64,000 bases of DNA, from NCBI RefSeq assembly GCF_001704635.1, contig NZ_MAXF01000096.1, positions 1-64,000 on the forward strand, in the 5' to 3' direction. The notes under the pieces were generated by a model that was not told where the DNA came from, did no database searches, and saw only the letters and a program-made list of their open reading frames with translations. Made by a program: the position numbers and the translations under genes. The first letter of the stretch is position 1, and the number at the start of each line of letters is the position of its first letter. Shown here in pieces: positions 52,801-59,240 of this stretch. This DNA comes from Streptomyces sparsogenes (GTDB taxonomy: Bacteria > Actinomycetota > Actinomycetes > Streptomycetales > Streptomycetaceae).

Positions 52801-53426
52801 TCCGCGTGAAGTCCCTGATCCAGCAGGCCAATCCGGTCCCGGACCCGGCCTCGGACCCGGCCCAGCACACGACCCCGGCCACCCCGGGAGCGCCGGCCCG
52901 GTGGCGGGCGCGCCGCGCCGGGCTGGCCCTGGGCGGGCTCGCCGCCCTCGCCGCCGCCGTCGTCGCCGTACCCGCGGTGTTCGGCCCCGGGGGCGAGGGG
53001 TCCGGCGGCGACCCCGCCCCGCCACCCGCCGCCGACGAGCCGTACTACACGACCACCGCGGACCTGGAGCGGTCCGCCGACCTGATCGTCCGCGCGCGCC
53101 TCGACGCCACCCGCGAGACCGAGGAGGACGGGATCCAGGAAACCGTCGCCACGGTGAGCGTGGCGGCCACCGCCCGGGGCGAGACCCCCGACCGCACCCT
53201 CCAGGTGTCGTACCCCGCCCCCGGGAGCGGGCAGCCCGACGGGCCGGGGCTCACCGTCTCGCACGAGTACGTCCTGCTCCTGGACCGCACGGACGACGGC
53301 GGCTACACCCTGGTGAACACCGACCAGGGCTACTACGGCATCGACGCCGGCCACGCCGAGGCCGGCCCCGACAACGACGTGGCCCTCAGCGGCGGGGTGC
53401 TGGCGGCGCTCGGCCTGAAGCGGTGA
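52797..53426 (+). CDS. Single-pass membrane protein, likely sigma partner
   Basis: This 209-residue protein has a short cytosolic N-terminus, one membrane helix (LALGGLAALAAAVVAVPAVF) and an extracytoplasmic domain with LERSADLIVRARLDATRE, VSVAATARGETPDRTLQVSY and HEYVLLLDRTDDGGYTLVNT. There is no zinc-finger anti-sigma motif. The strict coupling to the sigma gene suggests a regulator or sigma-dependent surface protein. The GYYGIDAG segment near the end is not assigned to a family. Confidence 0.72.
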   Translation: MIRVKSLIQQANPVPDPASDPAQHTTPATPGAPARWRARRAGLALGGLAALAAAVVAVPAVFGPGGEGSGGDPAPPPAADEPYYTTTADLERSADLIVRARLDATRETEEDGIQETVATVSVAATARGETPDRTLQVSYPAPGSGQPDGPGLTVSHEYVLLLDRTDDGGYTLVNTDQGYYGIDAGHAEAGPDNDVALSGGVLAALGLKR

Positions 53427-53463
53427 GGACCGACGGCGGTAACGGCTCGAGGTGACGGCTGGA

Positions 53464-53482
53464 CTCTCCCCCCGTGGGAGAG
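53464..53482 (+). promoter_or_regulatory. Stem that covers the MerR ribosome binding site
   Basis: CTCTCCC and GGGAGAG form 7-bp arms with a 5-nt loop. The right arm is the Shine-Dalgarno sequence of the MerR ATG at 53486. The structure could lower translation, or the DNA dyad could be the MerR operator. Confidence 0.5.
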
Positions 53483-53485
53483 GCC

Positions 53486-54298
53486 ATGCTGAGGCGCGTG
53501 AACGACGACGACCCGCTGTCCATCGGACAGTTCGCCCGCCTGGTGCGACTCAGCGTGAAACAGCTGCGCCACTACGCCGACCTCGGCCTGCTGCCACCCG
53601 CCTGGGTGGACCCCGACACCGGATACCGGTACTACCGCGCGCACCAGGCGCGGGACGCCATGTCCATCGGTCTGCTGCGCTCGCTCGACGTGCCGCTGAC
53701 CGCCATCAAGGACGTGCTCTCCGGGCAGGACCCCGCCCGCGCCCTGGGCGACGTACGCGACCGGCTCGACGACGAACTCGCCCGGCGCCGCCGGTCCCTC
53801 GCCGCCCTGGAGCGGATCCTGGCGCGCGGGCTGCCCACCGCCGAGGTGACGCTGTGGCGGGAGGAGCCGCAACGGGCGGCCGTCGTCCGCGATGTGGCCG
53901 ACTCGCCGCAGGACATCGGGCGGGTCACGAGCGCGGGTATGCGCAGGCTGCTGGAGCTGGCGGGGCCGCCGGGGGAGGGCGTCCGGCTGATCGGGCTCTT
54001 CCCGGCCGACCTGGGCGAGTACGTCCCGATCACCCTCGCGGCCACGCTCCCCGACGGCCGCCCCGCGCCGCCCGGCACCACCCTGGACCTGCTCCCCGGC
54101 GGCACGTTCGCCCGGGCGGTCCACACGGGCCCGTACGACCAGATCTCCCTGACCGCCCACGCCCTCCTGGCCTGGTGCGTCGAACGCGGCCACACCGCCG
54201 CCGGACCCATCCGGGAGGTCTACATCGACGACCCCGCCACCACGGCCCCCGACGACCTGGTCACCCATCTGCTGATCCCCCTGGAGGAGACGTCGTGA
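53486..54298 (+). CDS. MerR regulator with GyrI-like ligand domain
   Basis: This 270-residue protein has a MerR winged helix (SIGQFARLVRLSVKQLRHYA, DLGLLPPAWVDPDTGYRYY), a dimerisation coil (ELARRRRSLAALERILARGL) and a C-terminal GyrI/SbmC-like binding domain (YVPITLAATLPDGRPAPPGT, ARAVHTGPYDQIS, PIREVYIDDPATTAPDD). TipA/BmrR-type proteins with this layout sense multidrug-like ligands. The ATG at 53486 has a good ribosome site; a GTG at 53474 is alternative. It is coupled by a GTGA overlap to a free GyrI-like protein. Confidence 0.88.
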   Translation: MLRRVNDDDPLSIGQFARLVRLSVKQLRHYADLGLLPPAWVDPDTGYRYYRAHQARDAMSIGLLRSLDVPLTAIKDVLSGQDPARALGDVRDRLDDELARRRRSLAALERILARGLPTAEVTLWREEPQRAAVVRDVADSPQDIGRVTSAGMRRLLELAGPPGEGVRLIGLFPADLGEYVPITLAATLPDGRPAPPGTTLDLLPGGTFARAVHTGPYDQISLTAHALLAWCVERGHTAAGPIREVYIDDPATTAPDDLVTHLLIPLEETS

Positions 54299-54897
54299 AT
54301 CCCACCGACCCCGGGTACACCGACGCCGGGCACACCGACCCCGGGCACACCGACGCCTGGTACACCGCCGCCGACACGCCCGAGCTCGCCACCTTCGGAC
54401 CGGTCCACGTCCTGTGCGCGAGCGGGCGGGGCGAACCGGGCGGGGCCGAGTACGGCGTCAGTGTCGCGGCCCTGTACGCCGTCGCCGGCGCGCTGCCCAC
54501 GCCCCACCTGGCGCCGCTGGAGGGCCGCTGGTGGGTGGAGGACTCCCGCCCGTACCTGGACGTGCCGCGTGACCAGTGGCACTGGCACCTGTTCCTCCGG
54601 CTGCCGGACGACCTGGATCCGGCCGCCGTCGACCGAGCCCGCGAAACCGCCCGGCCGTCGGGCGCGGCGGTGGACCGGGTGCAGCGGGTCGTCCTCACCG
54701 AGGGGCAGTGCGTGCAGATGACCCACCACGGCCACTACGCCGACGAGCCCGCGTCCCTCGCCCTGCTGGACGCATACATGGCCGAGCGGGGCCTGGCGCG
54801 GGCCGGCACGCACCACGAGATCTATCTCTCCGACGTCCGCGAGACCGACCCGGCGAAGATGCGCACGATCCTGCGGCAGCCCGTACGCCCCGCCTGA
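54295..54897 (+). CDS. GyrI-like small-molecule binding protein
   Basis: This 200-residue protein begins with a repetitive TDPGYTDAGHTDPGHTDA tail encoded by 15-bp DNA repeats. The body is a stand-alone GyrI/SbmC-like domain: FGPVHVLCASGRGEPGG, PLEGRWWVEDSRPYLDVPRD, HWHLFLRLPDDLD, QMTHHGHYADEPASLALLDA and HHEIYLSDVRETDPAKM. Such proteins bind or hydrolyse cyclopropane-type drugs, or act as buffers for the ligand sensed by the upstream MerR protein. The GTG overlaps the MerR stop. Confidence 0.82.
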   Translation: MNPTDPGYTDAGHTDPGHTDAWYTAADTPELATFGPVHVLCASGRGEPGGAEYGVSVAALYAVAGALPTPHLAPLEGRWWVEDSRPYLDVPRDQWHWHLFLRLPDDLDPAAVDRARETARPSGAAVDRVQRVVLTEGQCVQMTHHGHYADEPASLALLDAYMAERGLARAGTHHEIYLSDVRETDPAKMRTILRQPVRPA

Positions 54898-54945
54898 GGC
54901 CCGTGCGTCCCGCCTGACGCGCGCGCGTCCCGCGTGAGGTCCGTG
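54886..54945 (+). repeat. 20-bp tandem repeat, three units, across a stop codon
   Basis: Three imperfect 20-bp units (CGCCCCGCCTGAGGCCCGTG type) run through the end of the GyrI-like gene; the stop TGA lies in the first unit. Confidence 0.6.
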
Positions 54946-54979
54946 TGTTCCCGGGAGGCCTCGGGAGGATGATGGACGC

Positions 54980-55492
54980 GTGCGGATACGACAGAGCACC
55001 ATCGAAGAGCTTCCCGTGCTGCAGGACATCGAGCGGGCCGCGGGCCTGTGCTTCCGGGACATCGGCATGGACGAGATCGCCGACGACGAGCCGCTGAGCC
55101 TGGAGGAGCTGGCCGGGTACCAGCGCGCCGGACGGGCGTGGGTCGCGGTGAACGGCGACGACCGGGCCGTGGCCTATCTGATCACCGACCCGGTGGACGG
55201 CAACATGCACATCGAACAGGTCTCCGTGCACCCCGACAGCGCCCGGCGCGGCCTCGGCCGGGCGCTGATCGAACACGCGGCGGGGCGGGCGGCCGCCGAG
55301 GGCGCGCGGGCGCTGACGCTGACCACGTTCGTCGACGTGGCCTGGAACGCCCCCTACTACGCGGCGCGGTGCGGCTTCCGGACCCTGCGAGAGGACGAAC
55401 TCACCCCCGGACTGCGGGAGATCCGGCGGCACGAGGCCGCGCACGGGCTGGACCGCTGGCCGAGGGTGTGCATGCGGCGCGACCTGGGCTGA
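54980..55492 (+). CDS. GNAT family N-acetyltransferase
   Basis: This 170-residue protein has the GNAT core: RIRQSTIEELPVLQDIERAA, AWVAVNGDDRAVAYLITDPV, IEQVSVHPDSARRGLGRALI (the RxxGxG/A acetyl-CoA loop), ALTLTTFVDVAWNAPYYARC-type final helix, and CGFRTLREDEL. It would acetylate a small amine, antibiotic or protein N-terminus. A long perfect hairpin starts 13 bp after its stop. Confidence 0.9.
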   Translation: MRIRQSTIEELPVLQDIERAAGLCFRDIGMDEIADDEPLSLEELAGYQRAGRAWVAVNGDDRAVAYLITDPVDGNMHIEQVSVHPDSARRGLGRALIEHAAGRAAAEGARALTLTTFVDVAWNAPYYAARCGFRTLREDELTPGLREIRRHEAAHGLDRWPRVCMRRDLG

Positions 55493-55505
55493 CGGCCCCC
55501 GCCCC

Positions 55506-55586
55506 AGCGGATTTGCGGTGAGTATGGGACAGCGACACGCCGTTGTGTCGGCGTGTCGCTGTCCCATACTCACCGCAAATCCCGCT
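55506..55586. repeat. Long hairpin: 32-bp perfect arms, 6-nt loop, plus bulged outer arms
   Basis: Bases 55511-55542 pair perfectly with 55549-55580 around TTGTGT. The pairing continues outward as AGCGG with CCCGCT, leaving one extra C. The whole 81-bp element lies between the GNAT stop and the LysR stop. It can act as a bidirectional terminator, but it is far longer and more perfect than the others here and may be a mobile or recombination-related element. Confidence 0.9.
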
Positions 55587-55588
55587 GA

Positions 55589-56545
55589 TCATCCGGAGGC
55601 GTACAGCTCGGCCACGGCCCGGCCGAACGCCCGTACCCGCGCGGTGTCCCCGCCCCGCCGCCACACCAGCCCGAGGGCCGAGTCCGGCAGGCCCTCGACC
55701 GGTACGAAGGCGATGTCGCGGCGGCCGTGGAGCGCGGCGGTGGGCGCGCACAGCAGCATCGCCCCCCGGCCCGCCGCCGTCGCCACCAGGCCCTCCTGGA
55801 GGGTGGACACGCGCGGGCCGCGCGGGACCGGACGGCCGCCGGGGGTGGCGGCGGGCGCCATGACGTCCCGCCAGTAGCGCGGCGCGGGCTCGCCGGGCCC
55901 GATGACCGCGCAGCCGGCCAGCTCCTCGGCCCCGACCACCGCGCCGGTGGCGGCCCGTCGCGCGAGCGGATGCCGGGCGGACACCGCGAGCGTCAGCGGC
56001 TGACGGGAGAAGACCGGGCCGAGGGCGAGGTCGGGTTCGGCCATCGGCAGGCAGACGATCGCGGCGTCCACCTCGCCGCCGCGCACCGCGCCGAACGGGT
56101 CCGCCAGCGGGATTTCCACGGTCTCCAGCTCACAACCGGGGTGCCGGTCCCGGAAGGCGGCGACCGCGTCCATCACCCGCTCGTCGGCGGTCCCCTGGAA
56201 GCCGATCCGCAGGAGACCGTCGAGCCCCCGCGCGGCGTCGCGCGCCGCCGCGAGGGCGCCGTGCAGCGAGGCGTACGCGGGCTGTACGTCGGCCAGGAAC
56301 CGCTCGCCGAGCGGGGTCAGCCGCACCCGGCGGCTGGTGCGCTCCAGCAGCCGGGCGCCGATGCGCCCCTCGAGCGAGCGCAGGAGTTGGCTCACCCGGC
56401 TCTGGGACACGTACAGCCGCTCCGCCGCCCGGCCGAAGTGCAACTCCTCGCTGAGCGCCAGGAAACACTCCACCTCGCGGATGTCCAGACCGCCCGTCCC
56501 CAGCCCCACCCCCGCACTCGTCCTCAACCCTGCGCTCGTCCTCAC
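55589..56545 (-). CDS. LysR family transcriptional regulator
   Basis: This 318-residue regulator has the LysR helix-turn-helix (DIREVECFLALSEELHFGRA, AERLYVSQSRVSQLLRSLEG, LLERTSRRVRLTPLGERFL) and a periplasmic-binding-type effector domain (LLRIGFQGTADERVMDAV, AIVCLPMAEPDL, PLTLAVSARHPLARR). The start is uncertain because the first 18 residues are repetitive (RTSAGLRTSAGVG); a GTG within them is possible. It diverges from an MFS pump across 102 bp with a LysR-type box. The 3' end touches the long hairpin. Confidence 0.88.
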   Translation of the reverse strand: MRTSAGLRTSAGVGLGTGGLDIREVECFLALSEELHFGRAAERLYVSQSRVSQLLRSLEGRIGARLLERTSRRVRLTPLGERFLADVQPAYASLHGALAAARDAARGLDGLLRIGFQGTADERVMDAVAAFRDRHPGCELETVEIPLADPFGAVRGGEVDAAIVCLPMAEPDLALGPVFSRQPLTLAVSARHPLARRAATGAVVGAEELAGCAVIGPGEPAPRYWRDVMAPAATPGGRPVPRGPRVSTLQEGLVATAAGRGAMLLCAPTAALHGRRDIAFVPVEGLPDSALGLVWRRGGDTARVRAFGRAVAELYASG

Positions 56546-56576
56546 CCTCCGGCCGCCTCCTCGCTCACGTGCGTCG

Positions 56577-56591
56577 ATAAGCCCGGCTCAT
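56577..56591. promoter_or_regulatory. LysR-type T-N11-A box
   Basis: ATAAG-N5-CTCAT contains a T-N11-A with near-dyad arms in the divergent LysR/MFS gap, as expected for a LysR binding site. Confidence 0.4.
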
Positions 56592-56647
56592 AAAAGGGTG
56601 AGCACTTCGCCGTTGTTCCCGCCCGGGACCGGCTGTTCGCTTGAGAC

Positions 56648-57865
56648 ATGTCCAACACCACGGAACTCACCACCCCGGAAGGCATGTCCGGGTCCGGATC
56701 CGTGCGCTCGCCGCTCAGGAACTGGCTCGCCGTCGCCGCCATGGCGCTCGGCACCTTCTCCGTCGTCACCAGCGAAATGCTGCCGGTCGGCCTGCTCACC
56801 TCGATCGGCTCGGCGCTCGAGGTCTCCGACGGCACCGTCGGCCTGGCCATGACGGTGCCCGCCCTCGTCGCCGCCGTCGCCGCGCCCCTGCTGACCGTCA
56901 CCGTCGGCCGGCTCGACCGGCGGCTGCTGCTCATCGGCCTGATGGGGCTGCTGGCCGCCGCCAACGTGGCCTCGGCGCTCGCGCCCGGCTTCGCCGTCCT
57001 GCTGTCCGCCCGGGTCCTGGTGGGGGTGAGCATGGGCGGGGTGTGGTCCCTCGCGGCCGGCGTGGCCGCGCGGCTGGTGCCGGAGAAGTCCGTCGGCCGC
57101 GCCACGTCCGTCGTCTTCAGCGGCATCGCCGTGGCGTCCGTCCTCGGCGTGCCGGCCGGGACGCTCATCGGCGATCTGACGCACTGGCGTGTCGCGTTCG
57201 CGGTGGTGGGCGCGGTGTCGCTGGCCGTCGCGGCCGCCATGGCCCTCACCCTGCCGCCGCTGCCCGCCGAGCGGACCATCCGGCTGGGCGAGGTGCCCGG
57301 CCTGTTCCGCAACGCCCGGCTGCGCACCGCGCTGATCACCACCCTGCTGCTGGTGACCGGCCACTTCGGCGCGTACACCTACGTACGCCCGGTGCTGGAG
57401 GACGTCGCGGGCGTCGGCGCCGGGCTGATCAGCACGCTGCTGCTCGCGTACGGCGTGGCGGGCATCGCCGGGAACTTCCTGGCCGGCGCCACCGCCCACC
57501 GCGATCCGCGCCGCACCCTCGTGGTCATCTTCGTCCTGCTGGCCGCCGCCGAACTGCTGGTCCCGGTGTTCGGCGGGACGACGCCGGGGGCCACGGTGCT
57601 GCTGGTGGTGTGGGGGCTGGCGTACGGAGGGGTGTCGGTCACCTCGCAGACGTGGGTACTGCAGGCGGTGCCGGAGGCACGCGAGGCGGCCTCGGCGCTG
57701 CTCGTCGGGGTGTTCAACGTGGGGATCTCGCTGGGCGCGCTGCTCGGCGGCCGGGCGGCGGACGGGATCGCCGTGTCGAGCGTGATGTGGTTCGGGGGCA
57801 CGCTCGTGGCGCTGGCCCTGGTGACCCTCGTGGTCGCGCGCCCACGGCGAGCGCGCCCACGGTGA
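56648..57865 (+). CDS. MFS efflux transporter (DHA1, 12 TM)
   Basis: This 405-residue transporter has about 12 membrane helices. The motif-A-like loop TVGRLDRRLLLIGLMG follows helix 2, and the segment FSGIAVASVLGVPAGTLIGD matches the antiporter motif C of AraJ/Bcr-type exporters. The first 25 residues are cytosolic. It probably exports a drug or sugar-like compound. It is divergent from a LysR regulator that likely controls it, and it ends at a 14-bp-stem terminator. Confidence 0.9.
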   Translation: MSNTTELTTPEGMSGSGSVRSPLRNWLAVAAMALGTFSVVTSEMLPVGLLTSIGSALEVSDGTVGLAMTVPALVAAVAAPLLTVTVGRLDRRLLLIGLMGLLAAANVASALAPGFAVLLSARVLVGVSMGGVWSLAAGVAARLVPEKSVGRATSVVFSGIAVASVLGVPAGTLIGDLTHWRVAFAVVGAVSLAVAAAMALTLPPLPAERTIRLGEVPGLFRNARLRTALITTLLLVTGHFGAYTYVRPVLEDVAGVGAGLISTLLLAYGVAGIAGNFLAGATAHRDPRRTLVVIFVLLAAAELLVPVFGGTTPGATVLLVVWGLAYGGVSVTSQTWVLQAVPEAREAASALLVGVFNVGISLGALLGGRAADGIAVSSVMWFGGTLVALALVTLVVARPRRARPR

Positions 57866-57883
57866 GGCGGGACCCGGGCCCGG

Positions 57884-57919
57884 GCCCGGGACGCGGCGGG
57901 GCGTCGCCGCGTCCCGGGC
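57884..57919. terminator. 14-bp perfect stem, bidirectional terminator
   Basis: CCCGGGACGCGGCG pairs with CGCCGCGTCCCGGG around GGGCGT between the convergent MFS and thioesterase genes, with one further G-C pair outside. Confidence 0.82.
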
Positions 57920-57927
57920 AGCCGGTC

Positions 57928-58716
57928 TCAGGAGCGGTTCGCCGGCAGCAGCCGCTCCGAGATCATCTCGAGGACGTGGGGCACGTGGTCGTTGAGGAAG
58001 AAGTGCCCGCCGCTGAGCACCGTGAGGTCCATTTCCCCGGTGGTGTGGTTCGCCCAGTCGCGCACCTCCTCGAGCGTCGCCCTCGGGTCGGCGTCCCCCG
58101 TCAGCGCGGTGATCGGGCAGCTGATCCGCCGCCCGGGCTCGCAGCGGTAGGACTCGATGGCGCGGTAGTCGCTGCGGATGGCCGGCAGCGCCATGCGCAG
58201 CAGCTCCTCGTTCTCCAGCACCTCGCCACTGGTCCCGTTCAGCAGGCGCAGCTCCCGCAGCACCCCCGCGTCGTCGCGTACGTGCACGGACTCCTCGCGC
58301 ACCCGGGACGGCGCCCGCCGCCCGGAGACGAACAGCCTGACGGGCTTCACCCCCCGCTCCTCCAGGCGCAGCGCCACCTCGTACGAGAGCGTGGCGCCCA
58401 TGCTGTGGCCGAACAGCGCGAGCGGCTTGTCGTTCAGCCCGCCCGGTCCCTCCTGCCCGCCCAGGTCCTCCAGGGCGCCGACGATGGCGTCGGCGAGCTT
58501 GCCTATGTCGTCGATGCACGGCTCACGGTGCCGGTCCTGGCGGCCGGGGTACTGGATCGCGAGCACCTCGATTAAGGGCGCCAGCGCCTTCGCCACCGGG
58601 AAGAAGTAGCTGGCCGACCCCCCGGCGTACGGCAGGCACACCAGCCGTACCGCGCTGTCCGGGGACTTCTCGTACCGCCTGATCCACGCCTCCGCGTCCG
58701 CCGCGATGCTCGTCAT
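57928..58716 (-). CDS. Type II thioesterase (editing hydrolase)
   Basis: This 262-residue alpha/beta hydrolase has VRLVCLPYAGGSASYFFPVA, the nucleophile elbow ALFGHSMGATLSYEVAL with Ser105, and LTVLSGGHFFLNDHVPHVL with the catalytic His near 238. RRISCPITALTGDADPRATL places the third residue. Type II thioesterases release misprimed acyl groups from PKS or NRPS carrier domains. Leu48 is a TTA codon (58573-58575), so translation may need bldA. No synthase lies within 20 kb on either side inside the window. Confidence 0.9.
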   Translation of the reverse strand: MTSIAADAEAWIRRYEKSPDSAVRLVCLPYAGGSASYFFPVAKALAPLIEVLAIQYPGRQDRHREPCIDDIGKLADAIVGALEDLGGQEGPGGLNDKPLALFGHSMGATLSYEVALRLEERGVKPVRLFVSGRRAPSRVREESVHVRDDAGVLRELRLLNGTSGEVLENEELLRMALPAIRSDYRAIESYRCEPGRRISCPITALTGDADPRATLEEVRDWANHTTGEMDLTVLSGGHFFLNDHVPHVLEMISERLLPANRS

Positions 58717-58911
58717 CGTCCTGTGCTTCCTTCCTCTACCCCTGCCGGTTCCGGGGAAGGTGCGGTCCCGGCCTGTCGCCAACACCCTCGCACAGCCGCC
58801 TGATTCCGGGCTTGCTTCGCCCAACTCGGGGAGTGGACCTTGCCGCCTCGGTGAAGACCAGGTCCGCAGGTGAGACCCTGATACCAGGGGGCTCGTCTTC
58901 CGGAGTGTCCG

Positions 58912-59178
58912 ATGGCAGTGAGCATGCACGTGGTCTGGAGCACGGCCGAGCCGGGACGCGTCATCTACCAGACGCACGCGATCGAAACGATCACCGACGG
59001 CGAAGGCGTCCACGCGACGGTCAACAGCCACACCTATGAGGTCCCCCTCCACAGCCGCGCCGAGGCGGAGTCGATCGCGGAGGAGGAAGGGTACGAGCTG
59101 TTCAGGAAGGGGGAGGCCTGGGAGAGCCTCCCGGAGGAGGAGAGCCTTCCGGCAGAGGAGGGCGCCATGGAGGAGTAG
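58912..59178 (+). CDS. Hypothetical acidic protein, 88 aa
   Basis: This small protein reads VSMHVVWSTAEPGRVIYQTH, then SHTYEVPLHSRAEAESIAEE and an acidic tail (SLPEEESLPAEEGAMEE). I do not recognise a family. GGAG lies 9 nt before the ATG and codon use is normal. A CCCTG/CAGGG repeat lies upstream (58876-58889). Confidence 0.55.
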   Translation: MAVSMHVVWSTAEPGRVIYQTHAIETITDGEGVHATVNSHTYEVPLHSRAEAESIAEEEGYELFRKGEAWESLPEEESLPAEEGAMEE

Positions 59179-59190
59179 CGCTTCCGGGAT

Positions 59191-59220
59191 GGGCGCCGGG
59201 CGCTGAGCGCGCCGGCGCCC
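59191..59220. terminator. 9-bp stem terminator, bidirectional
   Basis: GGGCGCCGG pairs with CCGGCGCCC, with a further GCGC/GCGC pairing inside, between the convergent small gene and the MFS gene. Confidence 0.7.
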
Positions 59221-59240
59221 GGGTTCGGCTTCGGGCTCCC

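Noticed and set aside
54304-54365. Separate repeat element in the GyrI-like gene
   Set aside because: It is an in-frame 15-bp repeat that simply encodes the TDPGYTDAGH tail; described within that gene.
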